Below, one piece after another: positions 49,744-58,367 of a stretch of 64,000 bases of DNA. The notes below the pieces were generated by a model. It did no database searches. It was not told the origin of the DNA and saw nothing but the letters and a program-made list of their open reading frames with translations. The stretch comes from CAVQGM01 sp963712065. Its GTDB lineage: Bacteria > Actinomycetota > Acidimicrobiia > Acidimicrobiales > Acidimicrobilacustridaceae. Position 1 is the first letter of the stretch. Each line of letters begins with the position of its first letter. The position numbers and the translations under genes were made by a program. The DNA is taken from NCBI GenBank assembly GCA_963712065.1, contig CAVQGM010000002.1, forward strand, positions 186,001 to 250,000, given 5' to 3'.

Positions 49744-52452
49744 TCAGGACCGGATGCGCAGCGTGTAGGCGCGGGCCCGCGGTGCGCCGGTGATCGTGAG
49801 CCGGTGATCCGTGTCGCCGACGCCGATCTCGGCGGTCACCTGGTCCCCGGCGGGCAGCTCGGCCGTCACCAGGCCGGACAGCCCCTCGGGTGACGAGGTG
49901 GGCTCGACCCCCGCGCCGTCGACGGTGATCGCGACGGCGTCGTCCCCACCGGTGGGCACCTCGCCCGAGGTCAGCTCGAAGGTGGTGCCGTCGGGCAGCG
50001 CGAAGGTGCCGTCGGCGCCGAGGAACACGTCGAGCACCATGCGGTCGGCGACGTCGGTGACGTCGACCACCTCGGGGTCGGCGGTCTCGACCAGCGTCTC
50101 GACGCCCGACGGCAGCCGGGGCACGAGCGCGCCGGCCGGCGCGTACACCGGCACCTCGCCCGGCGCGGCGGTGGCCTCGACCACCGTCGGCCCCACGAAC
50201 GCCTCGCCGGTGCGGATGTCGTACCAGCGGCCGGCGGGCAGGTAGACGGGTCGCGAGGTGGCGCCCTCGTCGATGATCGGCGCCACGAGCAGCTCGTCGC
50301 CGAGCAGGTACTCGAACATCTCGCGCGCTGGTCGACCGACCGCGGCGAAGGTATCGAAACGGGGGTCGTCGGGCCGGCCCGCCTGTACGGCCGGGTCGTC
50401 GGGGTAGGCGAGCCACAGGTGCCGCATGATCGGCAGCCCGGTCTCCGCGTACTCTGCTCCGTAGGCCTTCAGGTAGGGGAAGAGCTGGATGTGCTCGTCG
50501 GCCAGGCGCTTCCACGTCGTCAGCGTCGCGGCGTCCTGGAGTGGCTCGACCGGGTTGGCCGGGTTGGGGCCACCCTCGAACGACCAGTTCTCGCCGTAGC
50601 GGCTGCCGTGGTGGGTGCGCATCATCGGCGTGTAGGCGCCGATGGCGGCCCAGCGCAGGAACAGCTCCTTCGTGGTGGGGGTGTTCTCGATGCCGGGGAC
50701 GGCGAACGCCGAGTACCCGGCGATGTCGTGGCCGTAGTAGCCGATGCCGGACAGGCCGAGGTTGACGCCCATGGTGACCACGCTGCCCAGACCGTCGAGG
50801 CGGTCGAAGGTCGTGTTCTGGTCGCCGCCCCACACGGCGGGGGCCAGACGGGCCGTGCCCGTGTACCCGGAGCGGACGTAGAAGAGGTAGTCGCCGTCGG
50901 GGCGGAGCCGTTCCCACACGTCGCGGTTCGCCTGCTGCCACAGCAGGGGGTACTCGTTGTGGACCTCGGCGCCGGTGCGGCCGTCGCCGAACCGGGCGTC
51001 GACGGGGACCCACTCGCCGAAGTCGGTCATCGACCCGTCGAGGCCGAGGGCCTCCGCGTCCTCGACCCAGCCCTGGAACCACTCGACGGCCTCGGCGTCG
51101 GTGACGTCGAGGGCCGAGCCGGGCGGCGGGACGAACGGCGGGGAGAGCATCCGGTAGGGCTCGCCCGCCTCGTCGGTGAAGGTGAAGCCGCCGTCGACCG
51201 CCTCGGGCCACTTGACGTCGTTCTGGGGATGGAGCGTGACCTGCTGGCCGGAGGGGAGCGTGGCGGTGCCACCGGGGGTGGCCGCGGCGTCGGGGGTGAA
51301 CGGGGAGAAGTAGCCGAGGAACCGGAACCCGTCGTCGTGGAGGGCGTCGGTCATCGAGGCGAGGTCGGGGTAGTCGTTCGGGCTGACGTCCCAGTCGTGG
51401 GAGAGGCGGAGCCCGGTGGCGGCCGAGCCGAGGCCGATCCAGTCCTCGGTCCAGATGACCGAGGAGGCGATGTCGTTGTCTCGGAGGACCCCGGCGACGC
51501 GCTCGACGTTGGCCCGGCCCCGGACCGCGTCGTTCATGGGTGCGTAGAACCAGTCGGGGGGCTCGCGAAGTGGCCGGCCGACGAGTCCCGTGTAGCGGAC
51601 GAGCAGCTCCTCGGGGGTGTCACCGCCGATGACGAACCAGCTGAGCTCGTCGTCCCAGGTCGTGATCGTCCAGCGGTCGGGGTGCTCGGGGGTGCACAGC
51701 TCGAAGGTGGAGTAGCGGGTGGTGTCGAGGCTGATGCCGTAGCCCTCGGACGAGGCGAACCACGGCATGGGCAGGTACGAGTCGTACGGCTCGCCGAGCA
51801 GGGCAGGGGCCGGTTCGGGGGTCTCGGGGGTCAACTTGCCGAGGCCCTGTTCGACGACCCAGATGGGGATGGTCTCGCCGCGGTGCTGGGTGGCCCAGGT
51901 CTGGGCGCCGAAGCCGTAGAAGCGCTCGTCGGCGCCGCAGGCGAAGGAGACGGCGATCTCGTCGGCGCCCTCCGGGGCGGTGACGGTGACTCGGGTGATG
52001 CCCTCGCCGGCCGGCTCGGCCGAGAGGGCGGCCTCGCCGCCGTCGGCGCCGAGGGTGGCCTGTACGACCCCGCCGTCATCGGTCACCTCGGCGCTGACGG
52101 CCTCGGTCCAGGGTGCCTCGGTGGCCGGTTGGGAGGCGAGGAGCTCGTGGCCCAGGTAGGTGCCGCCCTTCGGCGCCGCCGTCTGCTCGGCCGTGCGCCA
52201 GGCGACGGCGCCGTCGTCGGGCGACGTGATGAGCTCCCGCGCTCCGGCTCGGACGGTGATGCGGGCGTCGTCGGCGACCTCGGTGGTGAGGGCCGGGACG
52301 GCCGGGTCGGTGCTGCCGTCGTCGGCGCCGTCGTCGGCGCCGGTGCAACCGGCGGTGACCACTGCCAGCGCGGCGAGGGCGAGGGCGACGCCACGGCGGG
52401 CGGCGCCGCAGGGGCTGCTGCCGAGGGGACCGGCCGATCGTCGCGTGGGCAC
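49744..52452 (-). CDS. glycoside hydrolase family 31 lipoprotein, sulfoquinovosidase-like type
   Basis: 902 aa with lipobox VTAGC and an acidic linker. The GH31 barrel has VIWTEDW, the nucleophile Asp477 in MTDFGEW and the acid/base Asp544 in GGDQN. The MTDFGEW-VPVD run, RSGYTGT before the acid and GIGYYGHDIAGYS after it follow the pattern of the YihQ sulfoquinovosidase group more than that of alpha-glucosidases; the sugar specificity is still unproven. The GTG at 52452 follows TACAGT (52459-52464, minus strand) by 6 nt, so it is leaderless. It would act outside the membrane on sulfolipid-type or other alpha-glycosides. Confidence 0.85.
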   Translation of the reverse strand: MPTRRSAGPLGSSPCGAARRGVALALAALAVVTAGCTGADDGADDGSTDPAVPALTTEVADDARITVRAGARELITSPDDGAVAWRTAEQTAAPKGGTYLGHELLASQPATEAPWTEAVSAEVTDDGGVVQATLGADGGEAALSAEPAGEGITRVTVTAPEGADEIAVSFACGADERFYGFGAQTWATQHRGETIPIWVVEQGLGKLTPETPEPAPALLGEPYDSYLPMPWFASSEGYGISLDTTRYSTFELCTPEHPDRWTITTWDDELSWFVIGGDTPEELLVRYTGLVGRPLREPPDWFYAPMNDAVRGRANVERVAGVLRDNDIASSVIWTEDWIGLGSAATGLRLSHDWDVSPNDYPDLASMTDALHDDGFRFLGYFSPFTPDAAATPGGTATLPSGQQVTLHPQNDVKWPEAVDGGFTFTDEAGEPYRMLSPPFVPPPGSALDVTDAEAVEWFQGWVEDAEALGLDGSMTDFGEWVPVDARFGDGRTGAEVHNEYPLLWQQANRDVWERLRPDGDYLFYVRSGYTGTARLAPAVWGGDQNTTFDRLDGLGSVVTMGVNLGLSGIGYYGHDIAGYSAFAVPGIENTPTTKELFLRWAAIGAYTPMMRTHHGSRYGENWSFEGGPNPANPVEPLQDAATLTTWKRLADEHIQLFPYLKAYGAEYAETGLPIMRHLWLAYPDDPAVQAGRPDDPRFDTFAAVGRPAREMFEYLLGDELLVAPIIDEGATSRPVYLPAGRWYDIRTGEAFVGPTVVEATAAPGEVPVYAPAGALVPRLPSGVETLVETADPEVVDVTDVADRMVLDVFLGADGTFALPDGTTFELTSGEVPTGGDDAVAITVDGAGVEPTSSPEGLSGLVTAELPAGDQVTAEIGVGDTDHRLTITGAPRARAYTLRIRS

Positions 52453-52509
52453 GGTCGGACTGTAGACGGGGGACCTCGCACGGCGGCCGCTCGCTCGACC
52501 GGTCGAGCG

Positions 52510-53469
52510 TCAGCCGAGCCCGAGGGCGCGCCGCAGGACGCCACCCTGCTCGGCGGCCTGGCGCTTCGAGACCTCGGCGAACGCGAGGGCGGCCGAACCG
52601 TGGAAGGTGCCCGGGTACTGGTGCAGCTCGACCGGCACCCCGGCCTGCAGCAGGCGGAGGGCGTAGAGGATCCCCTCGTCGCGGAGCGGGTCGAACTCCA
52701 TGGTCGACACGTAGGCGGGCGGAAGGCCCGACAGGTCGTCGGCGCGCGCCGGCGCGGCGTAGGGCGAGACGACGCCGTCGTGGTCGCCGAGGTAGTGACG
52801 CCAGCTGAGCTCGGCGTTGCGGCGGGTCCACATCGGGGTGTCGACGAAGGTCTGCATGCTCGGCGTGTCGAGCCGGTCGTCGAGCTCGGGGATGCCGAGG
52901 AACTGGAAGCACAGGGCCGGACCATCTCGGTCGCGAGCCATGAGTGCCACCGATGCCGCGAGGCCTCCGCCCGCCGATTGACCCATCACCGCCACCCTGG
53001 TCGCGTCGACCGACAGTGCGTCGACCTGCTCGTGCAGCCAGCACAGGGCGTGGTAGCAGTCGTCGGGCCCGGCCGGGAAGGGGTGCTCGGGGGCCAACCG
53101 GTAGTCGACCGACACCACCACGATGCCGAGGTGGGTCGCGAGCTGGACGGCCCCGATGTGCTCGGTGTCGACGCTGCCGAGCACGAAGGCGCCGCCGTGG
53201 AGGTAGAGCAGTCCGGCGAACCCTCCCGGTGGTGCGTCGCCGCGGGGCCGGTAGACGCGGACCGGGACATCGGGCTGGGCGCCCGCCCCGGGGGCGACAC
53301 GGTCCTCGATCTCGAGGGCCGACTCGTCGGCCTCGCCGGCGAACCGCTCGATGAGCTCGGCCAACGCCTCCCGGGCGGCGTCGACGTCATCGAGGTCGTT
53401 GGTGGGGAGCATGGGCACGAAGGGCTCGAGCTCCGGGTCGATGTTCCAGGTCGAGGTCGGGCGCTCCAT
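52510..53469 (-). CDS. alpha/beta hydrolase, hormone-sensitive-lipase type
   Basis: 319 aa. The oxyanion motif is YLHGGAFVLGS, the nucleophile elbow GQSAGGG and the catalytic His in GTFHGSA; Asp in EFDPLRDEG completes the triad. These cytoplasmic esterases cleave short and medium-chain esters. ATG 53469 is favoured over a start nine codons upstream. An 11-bp inverted repeat lies at 53518-53542 in the promoter region. Confidence 0.9.
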   Translation of the reverse strand: MERPTSTWNIDPELEPFVPMLPTNDLDDVDAAREALAELIERFAGEADESALEIEDRVAPGAGAQPDVPVRVYRPRGDAPPGGFAGLLYLHGGAFVLGSVDTEHIGAVQLATHLGIVVVSVDYRLAPEHPFPAGPDDCYHALCWLHEQVDALSVDATRVAVMGQSAGGGLAASVALMARDRDGPALCFQFLGIPELDDRLDTPSMQTFVDTPMWTRRNAELSWRHYLGDHDGVVSPYAAPARADDLSGLPPAYVSTMEFDPLRDEGILYALRLLQAGVPVELHQYPGTFHGSAALAFAEVSKRQAAEQGGVLRRALGLG

Positions 53470-53517
53470 GGTGGTGCGAACCTTGCCACAGTCCACAGTC
53501 CACGGCCTCGGCGGCCG

Positions 53518-53542
53518 GGCACCGACCGGTACGGTCGGTGCC
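53518..53542 (+). promoter_or_regulatory. inverted repeat upstream of the esterase gene
   Basis: GGCACCGACCG, three bases GTA, then CGGTCGGTGCC: perfect 11-bp arms, about 50 bp before the ATG at 53469. The form suits a dimeric regulator such as TetR; no such regulator gene is next to it. Confidence 0.5.
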
Positions 53543-53580
53543 GTCGTCGACGGCGTCCCCGCACCGGAAGGGGGTCGCTG

Positions 53581-54060
53581 TCAAGCCGCGGGATGCCGGT
53601 GGCGACGCCTCGCGATCGCGATGACCATCGCTGCGAGGAGGGCACCACAGGTCAGCACGACCGGCCAACCCAGGAGCCGGCTGAGGAACACGGGGAGGCC
53701 GAGGAGGACCAGCCCACCGCCGATGACCGCGGCGACGATGGCGGCGACGGCGCCGGACGGGTGTCCCTCGCGCCACGCTCGCCACCCGAACCACGCCGCC
53801 GCTCCGGCGGGGACGACCACGATCGAAGCGAGCAGGAGGAACGATGCGAGCCCCAAACCCGGCGGCTCGGTCTCGATGGGCTGGTCGTAGCCTCGGGACT
53901 CCAGCAGGGCGATGCTCGCCGCCCGTCCGACGGGTAGCGCCACGAACACGAGCGCGGCCGACAGCCACGCCACGACGAGGTCCCGACGGGATCGCCGCGA
54001 GAACTCGGGCGGTGGCCCGTCCGCACGGGGCGCCGGAGACCGCTCGAACACCGAGGACAT
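53581..54060 (-). CDS. four-helix membrane protein of unknown function
   Basis: 159 aa with a hydrophilic Pro/Arg-rich N-terminus (about 1-28) and four transmembrane helices (near 30-55, 68-92, 100-124 and 128-150). The ATG at 54060 has GAGAGGAGG upstream, a strong ribosome-binding site. A short basic tail (RRRHRHPAA) ends the protein. It lies 98 bp downstream of the solute-binding protein gene on the same strand and may follow it in a transcript. Confidence 0.65.
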   Translation of the reverse strand: MSSVFERSPAPRADGPPPEFSRRSRRDLVVAWLSAALVFVALPVGRAASIALLESRGYDQPIETEPPGLGLASFLLLASIVVVPAGAAAWFGWRAWREGHPSGAVAAIVAAVIGGGLVLLGLPVFLSRLLGWPVVLTCGALLAAMVIAIARRRHRHPAA

Positions 54061-54158
54061 GGCAACCTCCTCTCGGGCCCGCACGTCCGGCAACGAGGAG
54101 CTGACTGCAGTGTGCGCCCCGCCCGGTCCGGCCCGTAGGGGCGAAGGTCCTCCGGGCG

Positions 54159-55760
54159 CTACGGCTGGGGAGCCACGTAGACACCGGTGTAGAAGGGCGT
54201 CCAGCGGTTGATGGCGGGGAGGGGGATCCCTTCGGGGGTGGTGAAGCCGTCGAGGCCGTACACGTCCGCCTCGGTCGCCCAAGCGGTGCGGTCGTAGGCC
54301 AGGAAGGCGTAGGGCAGGTCGTCGGCGAAGGCGCGCCAGATCGTGGCCCACTGCTCGGCCCGGGCGGCGGCGGCGTCGGTCGCCCGCTGGGCCCGAAGGG
54401 CGTCGTCGACGGCCGGGTTCCGGTAGCGGGCGAAGTTGAGCTTCACCAGGGTCTCCGGCGCCGCACCCGTCGACGAGATGAACGGGTACGAGCCGTCCGG
54501 GTCGGTGGCGCCGAAGAAGCTGCCCAGGTAGACGGTGTCGTACTCGCCCTTCACGAACTGCTGCACGAACGTCACCAGCTCGAGGTCGACGATGTCGACG
54601 TCGATGCCGACGACGCCGAGCTGCTGCTGCAGGTACTGGGCGGGCTGGGTGGGCGCCCCGGTGGCGATGATCATGATCGAGATCGAGATCGGGCCGTTGT
54701 CGGCCTCGTACTCCGAGACGAGCTCGCGCGCCGCGTCGGGGTCGTACGCGGGGTAGTCGACGGTGGTGTGCCAACGGCTGCCCTCGGGGAACGGCTGGTC
54801 GGCGAGCTCGAACGACGGGTCGAGCACCGCGTCCCGGAAGGCCTCCCGATCGATGGCGGTGACGACGGCGCGGCGCACCCGCTCGTCGTCGAGCGGAGGG
54901 TGGTCGTTGTTCATCAACAGGTTCGACACCCCGACGTGGTCGAAGTCCTCGACGACGGTGAGCCCGGCCGAGCGGAGCCCGTCGAGGCGGGGGTCGCCGA
55001 CGCTGTTGGCCTCGGCGACGTCGAGGTCCCCCGCCTCGAGCGCGTCGAGCCGACGGTTGACGTCGGGGATCGGCCGGAACTCGATCGAATCGAGGTAGGG
55101 CAACCCGGGTCGCCAGTAGCCCGGGTTGCGGGTCGCCCGGAAGTGCTTGTCGGGGATCCACTCGTCGAACACGAACGGCCCCGTGCCGATCGGCCTGGCG
55201 GTGTCCCCGGACCGCACCTGCTCGGGAGCGATGACGTAGCCGCCCTGCTCCACGAGCGACGTGGGCATGGCCGACCACGGCTGGGTGAAGCCGAGGGCCA
55301 CGGTCAGGGGCCCCGTCACGGTGATGGCCGGCTTCTCGGGATAGCCCTGCGACGAGAGCGGGCTCGTGGTCGCGGCGTCGAAGAAGACGGCGAGGGCGTC
55401 GGCGTCGAGGACCTCGCCGTTGTGGAACGTCACGCCGGACCGCAGTTCGAAGGTCCAGACCGTGAAGTCCTCGTTCGGCGTGATCGACTTCGCCAGGTAC
55501 GGCTGCCAGTCCCCGTTCTCGTCCATGACGACCAGCGGGTCGAGCACGGTGCGGCCGATCTGGTAGGCGGGCCCGGACCACTGGCTCGTCAGCGGGTTGA
55601 ACCCCTCGACCTCGCCGTTCGTGCCGACGACCAGTGAACCACCGGCGCTCGGCGGCGGGGGGACGCCGTCGGCGGTCGTGCTGCCCGAGCTCGACGAGCA
55701 CGCGGCCAGGGTGACGAGCAACGCGCCCGCCACCGCGACTCGGATCGCGATCCTCCCCAT
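54159..55760 (-). CDS. ABC transporter solute-binding lipoprotein, family 5 (peptide/nickel type)
   Basis: 533 aa. Lipobox TLAAC gives Cys21. The domain order matches SBP_bac_5: GGSLVVGTNGEVEGFNPLTS, the signature FELRSGVTFHNGEVLDADALAVFF, GTGPFVFDEW and NRRLDALEAGDLDVAEANSV. Such proteins capture oligopeptides or other large solutes for an ABC importer, but no permease or ATPase gene is nearby, so it is an orphan or works with a distant importer. The ATG at 55760 starts the signal peptide. Confidence 0.85.
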   Translation of the reverse strand: MGRIAIRVAVAGALLVTLAACSSSSGSTTADGVPPPPSAGGSLVVGTNGEVEGFNPLTSQWSGPAYQIGRTVLDPLVVMDENGDWQPYLAKSITPNEDFTVWTFELRSGVTFHNGEVLDADALAVFFDAATTSPLSSQGYPEKPAITVTGPLTVALGFTQPWSAMPTSLVEQGGYVIAPEQVRSGDTARPIGTGPFVFDEWIPDKHFRATRNPGYWRPGLPYLDSIEFRPIPDVNRRLDALEAGDLDVAEANSVGDPRLDGLRSAGLTVVEDFDHVGVSNLLMNNDHPPLDDERVRRAVVTAIDREAFRDAVLDPSFELADQPFPEGSRWHTTVDYPAYDPDAARELVSEYEADNGPISISIMIIATGAPTQPAQYLQQQLGVVGIDVDIVDLELVTFVQQFVKGEYDTVYLGSFFGATDPDGSYPFISSTGAAPETLVKLNFARYRNPAVDDALRAQRATDAAAARAEQWATIWRAFADDLPYAFLAYDRTAWATEADVYGLDGFTTPEGIPLPAINRWTPFYTGVYVAPQP

Positions 55761-55861
55761 GGCCACCCCCCGGTCCACGAAGAGTGTGCCAGGGCTCCGG
55801 TCGGGGCGCGGGGCGACGGGTCGCAGTAGCGTCGACGGGCGTCCCACCCGGGGAGGGAGCC

Positions 55862-57085
55862 GTGAGCGTCGACCTGCGCACGCGAATCGACGGACCGAGG
55901 CGGACGGTCGACCCCGCCTCGTTCTTCACCGACCTGGCCGACCGGGTCGACGCCCACCACGCCACGATGGCCGACGGCCTGCGCTGGCTCACCCCTCGGC
56001 CCCTCGCGATCGAGGTGGCCGAGGACGTGTGGACGCTGCGGGTCGACGACGACCGGCTGCGCGTCGCCCCGGGGCTCGCCGACGGCGCGGCCCACGTGCG
56101 GCTGGCCCCCGGCCAGCTCGACGACCTGGTCGACGACCAGCAGACGTTCATGGCCTGGTTCTCCGCCGGGCGCCTCGATCAGCCGGCCGGCCGCCTCGAG
56201 GACCTGCTCGACTGGTGGCTCGTGCTGCGGGCCGCCATCGACGGCTCGCCGATGTACACGCCGGGCTCGATCGGGTTCCGTACCACAGACGGGGCCGTCC
56301 TCGACCTCCACCGGTCGTTCTCGCTCGACGACGACCCGGCCGAGATGCGCCACTTCCTCGAGGAGGCCGGCTTCGTCCACCTCGCCGCGGTGTTCACCGA
56401 GGCCGAGATGGCCGAGGTCTCCGCCGACATGGACCGGGCGGCACCGACCTACCGGCCCGACGACGGTCGATCGTGGTGGGCCCGCACCGCCGACGGCGCC
56501 GAGCGGGTGGTCCGCATGCAGGGCTTCGACCACCACTCACCGCTCACCGCGGCGTTGGTCGACGACCCCCGGTTCCGCTCCATCGGCGCGCTCCCGGGCG
56601 ACGGCCACGTCTTCGGCGAGCGTCGGGCCGACAACCGCATCGAGGCCCTGGTCAAACCCATCGGCGTGGTGCACGGCATCAGCGACGTGCCGTGGCACAA
56701 GGACTGCAGCCTCGGCCGGCACAGCTACGAGTGCTGCTCGATGACCGTCGGCATCTCGGTCACCGGCGCCGACGCGGTGTCGGGCCAGCTGCGCGTCGTG
56801 GCCGGCTCCCACCGGGCGCTCGTGTGGCCGGCGTTCGTCCGCCGGGGCACCGGGCTCCCCGAGGTCGACCTGCCGACCCGCACCGGCGACGTGACGGTGC
56901 ACCTGTCGTGCACCTCCCACATGTCCCAGCCGCCGGTCGACCGCGAGCGCCGGGTGATGTACACGGGGTTCTCGCTGCCGGTGCGCGACAAGGCCGCCGC
57001 GGCCGAGGGTCGGGCCCGGCTACGCGAGGTGCGCGAGGCGGCCCCGGTCACGGTGTCGCAGACCCCGGGCCGCACCGGGCCCTGA
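55862..57085 (+). CDS. SCP2-like plus phytanoyl-CoA dioxygenase-like fusion protein
   Basis: 407 aa from GTG 55862 (GGGAGGGAG upstream). The first about 140 residues look like a sterol-carrier-type domain (LAIEVAEDVWTLRVDDDRLR, then DLVDDQQTFMAWFSAGRLDQ). The rest is a PhyH-type Fe(II)/2-oxoglutarate dioxygenase: His279-x-Asp281 in WHKDCSL, the distal His in TSHMSQPP and FVHLAAVF early in the fold. SCP2 binds lipid-like ligands, so the fusion could present a hydrophobic substrate to the dioxygenase; this is inference. Confidence 0.75.
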   Translation: MSVDLRTRIDGPRRTVDPASFFTDLADRVDAHHATMADGLRWLTPRPLAIEVAEDVWTLRVDDDRLRVAPGLADGAAHVRLAPGQLDDLVDDQQTFMAWFSAGRLDQPAGRLEDLLDWWLVLRAAIDGSPMYTPGSIGFRTTDGAVLDLHRSFSLDDDPAEMRHFLEEAGFVHLAAVFTEAEMAEVSADMDRAAPTYRPDDGRSWWARTADGAERVVRMQGFDHHSPLTAALVDDPRFRSIGALPGDGHVFGERRADNRIEALVKPIGVVHGISDVPWHKDCSLGRHSYECCSMTVGISVTGADAVSGQLRVVAGSHRALVWPAFVRRGTGLPEVDLPTRTGDVTVHLSCTSHMSQPPVDRERRVMYTGFSLPVRDKAAAAEGRARLREVREAAPVTVSQTPGRTGP

Positions 57086-57234
57086 GCTCGGGCGGCCGGG
57101 AGGTCGGGTACGACGATGCCGACGTGGTCGTGGGGTGGCAGGGCCTTCCCGATCACGGGAGCAGGCTGCCACCGATGGGTCCACGCGTGCAGCCGACCCC
57201 GTCGGGAACGACCCCACCCCCCCCGGTGCGCCGC

Positions 57235-58308
57235 TCAGCCCATGAGCACGACGGTGCGACCGGTGGTCCTCCGATCGGCCATGGCGGTGATGGCTCTCGG
57301 GATGTCGTCGAAGCCGATGACGTCGCCGACGACGGCGTGGACGGCCCCCTGCTCGACGAGTCCCACCACCTCCCGCATGATCCGGGTGCCGAGCTCGCCG
57401 GTCGGGAAGTTCCACCCCATGGCGGTCTTGACCAGCGCCCGCATCTCGTCGGTGGCGTAGGCGAGGATCACCCCGCAGAGGTGGATGTTGGCGGTGGCCA
57501 GCTGCCGGGGCACGATGCTCGGCTCGTCGACGATCGCCTTGTTGGAGGCGAACCCCATCATCAGGTAGCGGCCGTCGTAGGCGGTGGCCTTGAGGGACGA
57601 CTCGAACACCGCCTCTCCGACGTTGTCGAAGACCACGTCGACGCCGGCACCGCCGGTCTCGGCCAGCACGACCTCCGCGAGGTCGGCGGTCGTGGAGTCG
57701 ATCGCCACGTCGGCGCCCAGCTCCCTGCAGAGGGCGACCTTCGTCTCCGAGCCGGCGGTGGCGATCACCCGGGCGCCGAGGTGCTTGGCCAGCTGGATGG
57801 CGGCGCTGCCCGAGCCGCCGGCGCCGGCGTGGATCAGCACGGTCTCGCCCGCCCGGAGGTGGGCCCGGTCGATCAGCCCGAGCCATGCCAGGTGGAAGGG
57901 GAAGTAGAGGGCGGCGGCGTCGGGGAGCGGGATCGTGTCGGGCATGGCGAACGTCGACACCGCGGGGCACACGGCGTACTCGGCGTAGCCGCCGGTGGCC
58001 TGTCTCGGGCCGGCGACGACCCGGCGGGCGAGCCACCCCTCGGCGCCCTCGCCGGCGGCGTCGACCGTGCCCATGACCTCCATCCCCGGGACGCTCGGCA
58101 GCTCGGGGACGACCATCATGTTGCCGCCGGTGATCCGCTCGAGGTCGTTGAAGTTGAGGGGGATCGCCTGCACCCGGACCCGCACCTCCCCGGGGCCCGG
58201 CTCGGGCACCGGCACCTCGTCGAGGCTGAGCGCGTCGAGCGGTGCCCCGTAGTCGTGCACCCGCCAGGCGCGCATGGTGGCCGGGGCGCCTGCTCGGTCA
58301 GGGCTCAT
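57235..58308 (-). CDS. medium-chain alcohol dehydrogenase-like oxidoreductase
   Basis: 357 aa. The GroES-like part contains IPLNFNDLERITGG and the Rossmann part LIHAGAGGSGSAAIQLAKHL (NADPH loop). No catalytic or structural zinc cysteine set is seen, as in quinone reductase-like enzymes. ATG 58308 follows TACCGT (58316-58321, minus strand) by 7 nt, so it is leaderless; an inner ATG at 58275 begins at MRAWRVHDYG and is the usual family start. Divergent from the sulfotransferase gene. Confidence 0.85.
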   Translation of the reverse strand: MSPDRAGAPATMRAWRVHDYGAPLDALSLDEVPVPEPGPGEVRVRVQAIPLNFNDLERITGGNMMVVPELPSVPGMEVMGTVDAAGEGAEGWLARRVVAGPRQATGGYAEYAVCPAVSTFAMPDTIPLPDAAALYFPFHLAWLGLIDRAHLRAGETVLIHAGAGGSGSAAIQLAKHLGARVIATAGSETKVALCRELGADVAIDSTTADLAEVVLAETGGAGVDVVFDNVGEAVFESSLKATAYDGRYLMMGFASNKAIVDEPSIVPRQLATANIHLCGVILAYATDEMRALVKTAMGWNFPTGELGTRIMREVVGLVEQGAVHAVVGDVIGFDDIPRAITAMADRRTTGRTVVLMG

Positions 58309-58367
58309 CGCCGCGACGGTAGTGGGGGTAGCTTCCTCCCACCGCGACGAAGGGAAACGGGGGAGCG

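Noticed and set aside
50419..53937. 1172-codon open frame on the plus strand
   Set aside because: It lies opposite the GH31 and esterase genes, is rich in Gly/Arg/Val/Glu without any domain, and mirrors their codon pattern; a GC-rich antisense shadow. The same holds for the long frame at 55597-58803.
54159..55760. Complete peptide ABC importer operon
   Set aside because: Only the solute-binding protein is present; neighbours are an unrelated membrane protein and a dioxygenase on the other strand.
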